Below, one piece after another: positions 27,480-46,976 of a stretch of DNA of 64,000 bases. The stretch comes from Apus apus (lineage: Eukaryota; Chordata; Aves; Apodiformes; Apodidae): assembly GCF_020740795.1 (NCBI RefSeq), contig NC_067305.1, forward strand, positions 3,968,001 through 4,032,000. Reading direction: 5' to 3'. The notes below the pieces were generated by a model. That model ran no database searches. It was not told the origin of the DNA and saw only the letters and a program-made list of their open reading frames with translations. Position numbers and translations under genes: made by a program. Each line of letters starts with the position of its first letter. The stretch's first letter is position 1.

Positions 27480-28150
27480 CTCTGTGATCACCGACCTAGG
27501 TCACTGTGAGCCCCAGTCCCCGCAGGGACCTGCTGCCCCGGGCCGGGGCTGCGCCAGCGGGGCAGGGGGAAGAGCTGCGGTGCTGATCAACGGGGTTTGT
27601 TAGGGTTTTTTATACCACTCCTGCAGGTTCAGCAGCGGCGTTAATTTAATGCCTCACCTAGACTCTTTTAAACCTGTTTTCCAGGCTCGGAACCCATGTG
27701 GTTTTATTTTTCGCTGTTCGAATTGTTAGGGGGGTTGGGGGGGGAAAAAAATGGCCTGCGAGGCAGCAGCACCTGAGGAGAAGAGGAGGCAAATACTCCC
27801 ATTTCGGTGAGAAAAAGCACGTTTAACGAGGTGAGGCACGGGCGGGATCCGAGCTGGTTTCCCCACAAACGCTCAGTTTAAAAATTCAGAGCGTTATTTG
27901 AGATAAGGGGTAAAAAAAAAAGAAAAGGAATGAAAGAAGCCGCCGGGGCTGCAGCCTGAGGTGCTGAACGACCGCGCGGGCGCCGCGCACAGCCCTCTGG
28001 GAGCTGCGGTCCTCGGCAGCGCCGCCATCTTGGGCGGGCGGCGCGCGGGGGGCTGCCCGGCCGCCATCTTGGGGCGGGGGGCGGCGGGGCCCTGCGCCCC
28101 GGGCTCGGTGGTGGCGAAGGCCGTGAGGGTTGTGCTTGTTCTGGATCGAA
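27480..28150. promoter_or_regulatory. CpG-island promoter with twin YY1 motifs
   Basis: CpG density rises sharply, peaking at 27,960-28,110. Two copies of GCCGCCATCTTG, the classic YY1 promoter motif, lie at 28,021-28,032 and 28,060-28,071, 39 bp apart. TPM4 exon 1a, 1.5 kb downstream, is preceded by a splice acceptor (ttggaattctttcag, 29,550-29,564). So the long TPM4 transcript probably starts in a noncoding exon in this island. YY1 motifs usually read AAGATGGCGGC on the transcribed strand, which here is the minus strand, so divergent transcription is also possible. Confidence 0.65.
27894..28067 (-). CDS. Possible short ORF of a divergent transcript
   Basis: A minus-strand frame opens at an ATG inside the distal YY1 motif (28,067). 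A second in-frame ATG lies inside the proximal one (28,028). The stop is at 27,894, giving 57 or 44 residues. From the second ATG it begins MAALPRTAAPRG and continues to ARSFSTS: arginine-rich, lacking acidic residues, and resembling a mitochondrial presequence. I see no consensus splice donor that would join it to further exons, and I recognise no gene. GC-rich leader sequence can produce such composition by chance. Speculative. Confidence 0.2.
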   Translation of the reverse strand: MAAGQPPARRPPKMAALPRTAAPRGLCAAPARSFSTSGCSPGGFFHSFSFFFTPYLK

Positions 28151-29598
28151 ACGGCAGAAAACCTGACGCAAAAGGCAGTCTGAGCAGCCGGCCGGGTGCT
28201 CTGGGAATGGTCTGTGGGGTGTTGGCCCTCCTCGTGGGCTGGTGTTGGCTTTCTGCCCGTCCTGCCGCTCAGCTCAGATAAAGAAGGGGCAGTTTTTCCT
28301 CAGAAGCTTCTGCTGGAGGCTTTTCAGTGCCGTGCGGGCTCGCTCCTGTGCGGAGTCCCCCTGGGGCCCTTCGGGGCTGGGGGTGCAGGAGCCCTGCCGA
28401 GGGAAGGCCTGGCAGGGAGCACGGGGCTGTGAGAGCAGAGCAGGGGCAGGAGCGGGTGGTAAATGGGGCCTGGAGTTGGGAAAGAAGTGGAGGAGTCCGA
28501 GGGCATCCCCTTGCAGACGAGGCAAAGCTCGCGTGGCCTCTGGGAAGTGGAGTAAAACCAGCCCTTGTTGCAGTCAGGTCAGAGCAGGTGTCAGGAGCTA
28601 AGCTGGAGCATCGGAAGGGATGGGAGAGCCATGGAGGAACGGTTAGTGGGGCTGGGAGAGGAGCTGGCTCGTCCTGGCACTGCTGGATGCTCTTGCTGGG
28701 TGTCCTCAGTGCAGCTGCTCCTGGTTCTTCCCGGAGCCGACTCCTGCCAGACAGAAGATGACTCCTTCATACAGCAGCTGAAATAACTTGCAGTGCTCAT
28801 CAGACTGCACCTTCAGGTGTGTTGTTCAGTTCCCTAAGTATTTAGTGAGTGAAATTTCAAAGATGGGCACTCAAACTCACTGAATGCCTTTGAGCCTGAA
28901 TTTGGGATCTATGTCTGACCTCTGTTGTGTCTTACACTATGACAGATTATAGCTAGTTCCCTAACACCAGTGCTTATTTTCACTGCAGAAAAACCTGCTG
29001 TCTTCATTACATACCCTGCATCTTTGTGTAACATAAATTTAGCTATTCCTTAAGTGTAGATTTTTATTTTATGCATGGATTTTTTTTTTTGGAGTAATCC
29101 AAAAAGATCCCTTTCCTTCATTAGTCTTAAGCCATTATTACAAGAAGCTGTATAATAATATATAGCTTCCTAGATCTGTTGGGCTGTTTAATTGCTCTGC
29201 AAACACAGAGGGGTGCTAATAAACTTGCTTTCAAGCATGTGTTCATATGTCAACACTTTTGCTTCAGTCAGAAGCTTAAAAATGGAAACAGTTTTCTCTT
29301 TAAGAAAACAGGACCCAAATAAGGAGATGGTGGAGTGGTGAAGATTCCTCTAGTGAGTCTGTTCCAGCTCATTCCTTAGAAAGGCTGTGTGTGAAAGATC
29401 AGAGAAGGGGCCAGTAGATCTGGGTTTTGTCCAGGGGTCTCTGGGTTTAAATCTCTCTCCGACCACTTGAGCTCATTTTCCCTGTGACTTGGCTGGGTAC
29501 AACTTCTTTCTCTGCCCAAGCTGTTAAAAAAAATCTACAACTTTACCCTTTGGAATTCTTTCAGTCGTGGGACAGATACAACCCATCCCTGAGCAAAC

Positions 29599-38172
<8,574 letters not shown>

Positions 38173-38371
38173 GCTGGCGCGGAGCCCTGAGCGGCCCCGG
38201 CCCCGCCCGCAGCTCCTCCCGCACCCCGGGACGCGTGTCCGTGGCTCGGGCCCCGCGGGTCGCGCCGCAGCTTTTCCTGCCGGTTCCCGAGCCGCGTGGA
38301 TCCCGGCGGGAGCGCCCCCGGGCCCCGCCGGGCCCTGCTGGCCCCATTAAACGGTTCCTCCCGCTCCCGCC

Positions 38372-38479
38372 GCCTCCCGCTCCCTGACGTCACGCGCCAG
38401 CGGGCACGCCGAGACGTGACGTCACCCCTCCCGCTCCCTGACGTCACGCGCCAGCGGGCACGTCGAGACGTGACGTCAC
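38372..38479. repeat. Tandem duplication of a 54-bp block with four CRE palindromes
   Basis: Two 54-bp units (38,372-38,425 and 38,426-38,479) differ at only about two positions. Each contains two perfect TGACGTCA octamers 32 bp apart, giving sites at 38,385, 38,417, 38,439 and 38,471. A CRE-like tgacgtcg follows at 38,527. The block lies immediately after the TPM4 poly(A) signal and before the RAB8A start. Confidence 0.92.
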
Positions 38480-38647
38480 GCCTCCCGGCCCCGCCGCCGC
38501 ACGCGCCTTCCGCCCGCGCGAGGAAGTGACGTCGTGCCGGGCACGCGCGGCGGGGCCGGCGGCCAATGGGGCGCGGGCTCCGCGGTGACGCGCGCCCGGC
38601 TCGGCCAATCAGCGCGGGGCGCGCGGCGGGGGGCGGGGCCCGCGAAC
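38480..38647 (+). promoter_or_regulatory. RAB8A proximal promoter
   Basis: CpG-rich sequence between the CRE block and the RAB8A ATG at 38,648. Two CCAAT boxes in the same direction lie at 38,563-38,567 and 38,605-38,609. They are 42 bp apart, about four helical turns, as expected for paired NF-Y sites. There is no TATA box. Only about 300 bp separates the TPM4 9d poly(A) signal from the RAB8A start codon, so the promoter overlaps the TPM4 termination zone. Confidence 0.7.
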
Positions 38648-41600
38648 ATGGCGAAGACCTACGATTACCTGTTCAAGCTGCTGCTGATCGGCGACTCGGG
38701 CGTGGGGAAGACGTGCGCGCTCTTCCGCTTCTCCGAGGACGCCTTCAACGCCACCTTCATCTCCACCATCGGTGCGGCCCGCGGGGGCGGCCCCGGCGCC
38801 CGGGTCTGGGCTGCGGGGGGCGGGCGGGGAAGGGTTAACGTTAACGGGGGCTGCGGCGGGAGCTCCGCGTGACGGAGCCGCTTCTCTTTTCAGGGATTGA
38901 CTTTAAAATCCGAACCATCGAGCTGGACGGGAAGAGGATCAAGCTGCAGATCTGGTGAGGCTGCGGCCCGGGGCGGGGCTGCGGGAAGGGGGTTTTACCG
39001 GGAGGTTTTACCGGGCCGTGCTCTTCAGCAGCTGCCGGTGCCGCGGCAGCCAAGGACAGTTTGAGCGCATCTGAAGACGAGTTCAAATCAGATCGTTCCG
39101 AGCTTCGGGCGGGTCTCCCTTGGCGCGGGCGGTGCGTGAGCCCCGTGCTCTGTCTGTTGCAGGGACACGGCGGGGCAGGAGCGGTTCCGGACCATCACAA
39201 CCGCCTATTACCGGGGAGCCATGGTAGGAGCGGGCGGGGCGGGTCGCGCCCCCCGGGCGGTTCAGCCTCCGGGGTCACGTCGCGGGGTCTGACCTGGAGC
39301 TGCGCGGCTCCCAGTCCGGGGCTCCCAGCCCGGCGCTCCCAGCCCGGGGCTCCCAGCCCGGCTCTCCCGGCCCGGCTCCCAGCCCGGCGCTCCCAGCCCG
39401 GCTCTCCCAGCCCGGCGCTCCCAGCCCGGCTCTCCCAGCCCGGCTCCCAGCCCGGCGCTCCCGGCCCGGCGCTCCCAGCCCGGGGCTCCCAGCCCGGGGC
39501 TCCCAGCCCGGCTCCCGGCCCGGCGCTCCCCGCCGTGCTCCGCTTTCCCGCGGCGCGGGGAGCTCCCGCAGCAGCTTTCTGCTCTGCACGCGCGTCTGAT
39601 CTTGCAGTTAAATGTTGCGTGGAACCGGGAACCGGCTGCTTTAACCCCAGCTTTTGTTAAGTTGTCTCTAATTCGGGCTTGAAGTGACGCTCCTTGAAAC
39701 GATCTGTCTCCTTAACCCTCAGGGCATCATGTTAGTCTATGACATCACCAATGAAAAGTCTTTTGAAAACATCCGGAACTGGGTCAGGAATATTGAAGAG
39801 GTAATGTCTGTACTTACTGGAGAGTAGAGATGATGTTTCTTCCTCTAAAAGTAGTTGAAGCCTTAAAAGTTTCAGAATTGTTTCTCTTGAATGGGTGTGC
39901 TGAGGGGCACTTGGAAAATAAACGGGCTGAGGGTCGGTGGGAGCTCCTGGCAGGTCCTGCTGCTCAGAATCTCCTTGTGCTGGCTCAGGAGCTCCAGCCG
40001 TGGGGGCTGCAGCCCCTGAGTGATGAGGGGACCTAAAAGCTGGTGTTTTCCTGTCACAAGAGACCCTGTCACTGTGCAGGACACGCTGGGGGGAGGGGCT
40101 GGGGGAGCGTGTGAAGCTGCAGCCAGTGCTGGCAGCAGCCCCTGTGATGAGCATCATCTTCTGGGGGTGTCTGTCTGGAGAGACCCAGGCCAAAGCCCTT
40201 CCTCTGCTCTGTCCCAGCACGCCTCTCCTGATGTGGAGAAGATGATCCTTGGGAACAAATGTGATGCAAATGACAAAAGACAAGTTTCCAGAGAGCAAGG
40301 GGAGAAGGTGAGTGCTGCAGCTTTAGTATTTTTCAACTTGGACTTTTCAGAGTATCTAGCTTGTCTTGATGGTTTATTGCTGCTCTGGTACCTTGGTGAC
40401 ATTCCTGAGGGAAGCTGAGGGACACTCCCAGGCTGTCACTGCAGCCCATTTCCCCACTGCTGAAAAGATGAGTCTGTGTTAAGAAGTATTGTTGATTATT
40501 GTTGGGTGCAAAGCAAGGAGCTGAGGATTTCCTAGAACAAGGAAGAAAAAGCATGTTGGAGCTGGACAGGGAGGAATGTCTCTTTTTGGCTGAGAGCCAG
40601 GGAGACAAGGTTGTCTTTTCTGGCAGATGTTACTTGGTCAAGGTAGAGAAGGTGCTTCTCACTGCAGATGTTACAAGACAGACAAGGTGTCTGTGAAAAA
40701 AAGTGTTAAAAGAGCAGAATAAAACGTGTGCAGGGTGTGAGAGAAGAACAAAGCCCTGTCAGAAGAGCTGCCAATGGGAATGAGATTTAGTGCCTGATTT
40801 CTGCAAGTTGTTCTGAGTAAGATCCCAGTCCCTGTGGGTGGCACCAGGAGGGGCAGAGCCTGCATGGTTGGTTGGATGGATGGGTCTTGTTCCTGCAATT
40901 ATCCAACTAACATGAAACCTGCTTTTGTTCAGCTTGCTGCAAGTTTTGGGATTAAATTTATGGAGACCAGTGCAAAAGCAAATATAAACATAGAGAATGT
41001 AAGTACTGCAGCCTTTCCATTCTATTGATTGTCTTGTTATTTGTGCACACAAGCCATGAGGAGTCTGGCCCATCCTGCTTGGATACAAAACAGTTGATAC
41101 TGCAGAGGGTTTTTAGATGCTTCACTGGTAAAAGAAGCTGTTTTCCCACTCTGGAAAGCCTTGGATGTGCCCTGCAGTGAGCAGTGTGTGCCAGGGTGGG
41201 TTTCAGGCTCAGAAAGGAGGTGGTGGAGTTGGAAAAGAAGCATTAAAACCTGGGGGGGGAAAACCTGCAGTTCTTCAGGAGTTCAGGAGCAAATGTAGAA
41301 ACTGGGGAAGGCAGCTTATTGCTAAATAAAAACATTGGAATATATTCTATTTAGCAGGTAACACTGCACTGTTTTACTTCTCATAGGCATTTTTCACCCT
41401 TGCAAGAGATATCAAAGCAAAAATGGACAAGAAGTTGGTGAGTAACCTTTACTTTTTCCCATAGCTAAAGAGGAAAAAAAACCACCAGCCAAAAGCCAAA
41501 CAGCAAATGCTGTTTCATGTTGTATAAAAACTGTTTTGTGGTCTCTTTTATGGCGGATGCACTGAAGGTTATAGAAATTTATTTTTAGTTTTGTCAAGCT

Positions 41601-42420
41601 ATGCTCTGACCTTGGCTTATAAACAATTGTCTCAGCATTTCAGGAATTAGCTGCAAGGGTTGAGACTTTCTAAATCTAACGATCCCTTCATTGCCTCACG
41701 GGATGTCGAGTGGGTCTAGAGTAGTTTAATGACAGTTCTTGCTTTTGCAATCTTAAAAAAAATAATCATATAAATTAGACCTACAGGAGGCCCACTTCAT
41801 ACTTCAGGGTAGTCTTCAAACTAGTATGTTTAAAAATAGGTAAAGGATTAGTTAGTTTTTTGATAACTTTTGCAAAAGTGGCCTGAAAAATGATTGGGTT
41901 GCTCTTTGTACAAGAAATAAACATCCAGTGATGTAATTTTGTTCCTTGGGAAATGAAGGCAGCAAAGTTTCCTTCTACTTTTCCTGAGCACCCCAGGTGT
42001 GCTGACAGAGCCCTGGTGTTTTGAGTCTTGCTGGCAATTCCAAAGTGTCCTGTAATTATTTTTTTTTAATCTCAGCTGTCTTGGAGTTTATAGAAGGAAG
42101 AAGAATAGTGTCTGTTAGTGGAAGCCAGAAGGAGCAGATGTTCTCTGACTTCTCTTCATAGCTGACATAAGGCTCAAATAAAAGAGTGCAGACTCCTCTT
42201 GGGTTCACTGATGGTGTGTGTGTGGCTTGGTGCAAGGAACTGGATGGATGACGTGTAGATGTTGGATTTTACAGAGATGCTGGAAGCTGTGAAAGAGAAG
42301 TAACTTGAATGTTCTTTGTGTCTTCAGGAAGGCAATAGCCCCCAGGGCAGCAACCAGGGAGTCAAAATCACCCCAGACCAGCAAAAGAAAAGCAGCTTTT
42401 TCCGTTGTGTTCTCCTGTGA
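38648..42420 (+). CDS. RAB8A: RAB8A small GTPase (207 aa)
   Basis: A Rab GTPase directing trans-Golgi and recycling-endosome traffic to the plasma membrane and primary cilium. Eight exons: 38648-38771, 38894-38954, 39163-39223, 39723-39800, 40218-40307, 40933-40998, 41387-41437, 42328-42420; total 624 nt, 207 residues, the family length. Visible motifs: P-loop GDSGVGKT (15-22), WDTAGQE (62-68), the TITTAYYRG segment with Thr72 (the LRRK2 target in mammals), NKCD (121-124), ETSAK (149-153), and a C-terminal CVLL for geranylgeranylation. The C-terminal [18 protein letters not shown] distinguishes it from RAB8B. Small oddities against the human protein as I recall it are Ala24 for Val after the P-loop and SF for DY before GIKF. 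Intron 3 contains a GC-rich minisatellite. Confidence 0.97.
39307..39532. repeat. GC-rich minisatellite in RAB8A intron 3
   Basis: About fifteen irregular copies of a 10-16 bp unit built on CTCCCAGCCCGG with GGG or GC spacers. The first copies read ctcccagtccggggctccca and the last cggctcccggcccggcgctc. Unit lengths alternate, so the long open frames across it on both strands follow from the repetition and are not genes. Confidence 0.9.
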
Positions 42421-45400
42421 GGGACTTGGCCTTAACCTGAGCATCTGCTCAACCCAGCTGGACTGTGCCTGTTCTGAGTGAGATTTCCTCTGTCTGTGGA
42501 CTTCATGTTTTCAGCAAACTTTTGTCACTTTGTGACCATCTGGATAAGAAATTGTTTATTTTAGTAACTGTCTGACTCTTCAGTTTTGGAGACGAAACCA
42601 GTTTATTTTTGTCAGATTGCCACTGGGCACGTGTGTTGTCTAGCAGAGGAGGACAGGCCCAGGTGACCTGTGGTACAGCACCTTTGCTGACAGGCTTCAA
42701 CCTCCCTGCTCCTGCCTGTGATGTGTCCCAGTTAGTGAGTTAGGATCAAAAGAAGAAACTTGACTGCCAATATTCATAAAGTACAGGTAGATGTGCATAG
42801 CCGGGTCTGTAGATGCAGGTAGAACATCTGGCATCAGAACATCTAATACATGCACTTCCATCAGCAGTACAGGCTTATACCTTTTCAGAAGGTAGAAAGA
42901 AGCTTTCTGCATCTCCACCTCTCTGCTACTAAGAGAAGATCCTTTACCTGCCTGTCCTGTATTCCATTGTGTTGTTCTAGACAATCCACAAGAACAATTG
43001 AAGTTTAAAAACAGAAACAAAATCCTCCTCGAAGGAATCTCTATTTTTGTAAAAAACCAAAGTGTGCTGTAAATACAATGAAACGTCAGCATCAGGAATT
43101 ACTTTCTCCATGTTAGACTTGACTGTGGTTGATTAAATACACCAGAATGTAGAGGTGTTTAACAGGGGATGATGACAGCAGCGAGTCCTGGGCAAGTGTG
43201 ACCTGTTCCTGGGGGAGCCCACCCTGGCTGGGCAGGGACACGGACTCAGTGTCCCAACTTCTACTTGAGAACGACTCCCGATCTGTCATGATGTAGTAGC
43301 TAGTTATAAATCGTGACAAGAAAATGTATTGCACTGCTTCCAGTTGTGTGTTCTCATGCACACTTGCTCACTTATGCAAATAAATGTTGCACAGACGAAC
43401 ACTTCCTGAAGACAGACTCTTCCAGGAGGAGCTTTGCCCTGCTGCTGGGCACCCGGCGCTTGGGATTTCGAGCAGCACCAAGTTGGTTGTAACCTGCACC
43501 CATGCAATGATGGTTGGGCCTCTGGAAAGAGTCCGTGTATTTATTCCTAGAAACACAGTCTAGTACATTCCGATGTATAAAATGTAAGGGCCAAGTGAAG
43601 CTCCTAGGTAGCTAATTGCCTTGAGCCTGACTTAATTAGACTGACAGAAGGAGCCAGTAAGAGCCACCTACTTCAGAGTCTGCTGTGGAGTGGTGGGAGT
43701 GAGGGTGTGTTTCCTGCAGATGAACCTATCAGCTGTGTCCTGCAACTCACTGGAATTGTTAATATGCTTTGTTTACATTGACAACTGCACTTAAGGGTAA
43801 AATTAAAGTTGATTTTAAAGTTAATGGATTTACTCACCAGTTTTGTTTTCTTCAAGTTTGTGGTACCGTGGCCTCAAAGTAGCACTCCTAAGTGTTACTG
43901 TAGTTAAGAGATCTATCAGTATACTTAAACTTTCTAAATCTGCAGCATGCAATTGGGCTCACCAGGAATACTGTCTGGTTTTCTAAAATGGAAAAAGGAA
44001 ATTTTGCTGTATAAGTTACTGGGTTATAAAAATGCATTTAATATGCTAATGACCTTTTTTTTTTGTTTAATAGCCAGCAGATTATGATGAGCTCTGTACA
44101 TGATTAAAGTCACATGTCAAGCTTTCCTCTAACCAGAACCTTATGATGGGGTTTTTTGTTTGTTTACTTGAGGCTTTTTAGGGTGAGGACTGGGTGAAAA
44201 GGCACCATAGGGGCTTACAAACATCTGTAAGATAAAATCATGTTGAGCTACTGAAGAGCCTTCTAGTCAGCACATGCCTCCAAGTGCAGTTACATCAAGC
44301 AGTGCCCCTGTGGTGAGAGAAAGCCTTTGTGTGCCTCAAGAAATGAGTGAGGCAGAGTTGGGGAGGTGATAGAGGCACGGGCTGAAGTTTGTTTTCCTGC
44401 ACAAAACTGATCTGTTCATGGCTTGGCAGCAAATATGGCTTGTCTTGCATCCACCCTTCTCCTTTACTCTAGCCAGGTGTTACAGCCAGAGATACTTTTC
44501 AAAGTGACTGGAAAAATAAGTGGCTAGTTTAACCTGATCATGGACTGTTTGCCATGGTACTGGGTGCTGCTCATTGACACCATCTAAATTGATGATTCGA
44601 GAGATAAAACTGTATTCATTTACAAATGGATAAAACTAGAAGGATGGAATTGTGGTTTTCACTCATATTCTAAATGTGAAGTTAGTCTCTTGCATTCAGA
44701 GCTGACTGTATGTGAAGCCCTTTTGTTGAAACTTATTCTGGTTGTTGCACACATTTATGTCCCTGATTTATAGCATTATTTCCTGCTACAAAATGATTGG
44801 TTTTAGTCCATGAACAACTCCATTATAGCCCAATTTCAGGAAGTTTCATACAGTTCCTTTGACTACAGACATGACTGTACTTCTAGGCTAGACACAGGAA
44901 TGAACTCAATAAGCAACATGAAACCTAAAATGAAATGTAGGACAGGAAAAGGTGGCAGACACTGCAGCTGCAGGTATGCTTGGCTCTGTGTTGCTAAATA
45001 CAGACATCAGGTCTTGGGGAAGGACAATATGTAGTTGATGGTTTCCATCACATAATTAAATGACTGTGGTTTTAAAATAGGAATGTTGTGGAAAACACAA
45101 TGATCAAAGAGGTACTGTGTAAATGCATAGAGGAATGTATTATAAGCTTATACCTAAGCTTTCTTTAACTAAGAAATCTGATTGGATACAAGATTTCTAA
45201 AACAGGAATTTAGGTAGATATGAAAAACTACCTGTGCTTACTGCACATTTTTGGTGTCTAAATGCCATTAAAATTCAGGTAATCCATTAACAACTTGGTT
45301 TGTAGAGAAACAAACCCATTTTTGAGCATGGTCTCAAATTCCCTTACTGTAATGAGGATTATAGAATTCTGTGGTTGGCCATATTTTTGAGGCTGGTTGC

Positions 45401-46277
45401 AATATTTCAGTCTTCACCCCTTCATGTGCAGACCTGCCAGTAGCTGGTCTATCCCCAAATGGTGGAGCTGCTGTTGTGACATTTGGTGTTTGAACACTGA
45501 CAGGCACATGGAATGTTCCTTGACATCACAGCCTCATGCCAGCATCAGACTTTCAGCCTCAGATTTATAAATCCTATGGATTATTGTAAGTCTCTGTACT
45601 GCTGCTGAAAACTATCTGGTCTCTCCTTTGGTGTGAGATGCTGATCATCTCACTGGCAGTTGTTAAGGGTTGGACTGGGGGGGCTGGTGCCTTTGGCTGA
45701 TGCTTGTGCTCCAAAGCTACCATGATTTCTTGTTCTCTTGGATTTGAAATGGCTGGGGGTTATGCTGGAGAGGACATGGACAAACAGCTGCCTGGAGAAT
45801 ATCTCCATTTGTACCAGAGGTTCCTAGGGGCTGGGAGGAATGACAGACCTCTGTCCTCATGGATGGATAACATAAAGGTCTGTTCACCTGAACCTTGATG
45901 GTAACGAGCAGTCTGATTATTCCAGGCTGCCTCATCACTTGACCCAGCTGCCACTGATCATGGGGGGTGACTGTTTCTGCAGGTGACTCCCACTCAGTGG
46001 GATTCCAGCCTTTCTGCAGGAATCACCTGCTCCATGGTGAGCTGGGACTTGGGACTTTGTTTTGAAGGGAACTTAATGGATCCCAGTATTTTTCAAAATC
46101 ACTGTAAACTGGTTTTAGAATGACCACTTTTGGCTGCCACCCTTCCCACATTACAACTGCTTTCTTAAACACTTCTCATTGATTTTCATGTTTGTATTAA
46201 AAACAGAACTGGTGTTTCTTATACAGTATGTATGTTTTTACTCTGTTGTACAGGCCCCTGAGCACTGCATAAATAAA
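42421..46277 (+). other. RAB8A 3' UTR and RAB8A-CIB3 convergent interval
   Basis: There are no coding exons here. Candidate poly(A) signals on the plus strand are AATAAA at 43,379-43,384, ATTAAA near 43,786 and 44,103, and AATAAA at 46,272-46,277. The interval is free of CR1 and other repeats. That, with the signals, would suit a RAB8A 3' UTR of about 1 kb with possible longer forms up to 3.9 kb. Human HSH2D maps between RAB8A and CIB3, but no SH2 domain frame (FLVR-type motif) is visible on either strand here. Confidence 0.5.
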
Positions 46278-46976
46278 CTTCTAATGAAAAGAGAATTTTA
46301 CCAACTTAGTTTGTCAGCCCTGTTCTATTTGTGCATAGAGATTCTTGTGTGGAAAAAGAGGGTATTTCTAAAAATGGGAAAAGGGGGACAGGAAACCTGG
46401 GATAGACTCTTGAAGTATTTTGAATGTAATTAGAAATTCTAAAATGGAGAGCTTTGCATTCTTCTCAGAAGCTGTAGTGGGTTTCTGTGACACACTGGGA
46501 GAATACTTGAGCAAATTGAGTCACTGACTGTTAAGACTCTTCAAGCTGATCAGATGAGTTGGTTGCACAATTTAGTTTCAACACATTATGGTTAACCCAT
46601 TTTCAAGGGTTTTTTTCTACTGGATAAGGTACTTTCTTTGGAATTGACTTCAAAGCTATAATTTGATACAAGTTTCTTGACTACCTGATGGTGTCTGAAC
46701 TTTAAAAACCTATTTTCCATCTCACTGGCTAGGCCAGATTTGCTCTAGCTTGTGGGAGGGAATAGACATTTTGTTAAATTCCAGGGAAATCCTGATGAAA
46801 AGCTTAAGGAAGGGTTCCTTTTAAAGAGGTAAACAAGAGACAAGAGTTCTCTGAGGCAGTTACCAGAAATTGTCCTCTTTGCTCCTCTCATTTTGCTCTC
46901 GTGGATGGTAACCTCAGATGAAGCAGTAGGTCTTGAAGGTTCAAGAAGCATCTTTTGTCTGCATCTCTCACTGGGC

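Noticed and set aside
39061-39660. 199-codon plus-strand frame around RAB8A exon 3
   Set aside because: It reads the exon out of frame and then runs through the minisatellite. The repeated peptide only reflects the DNA repeat.
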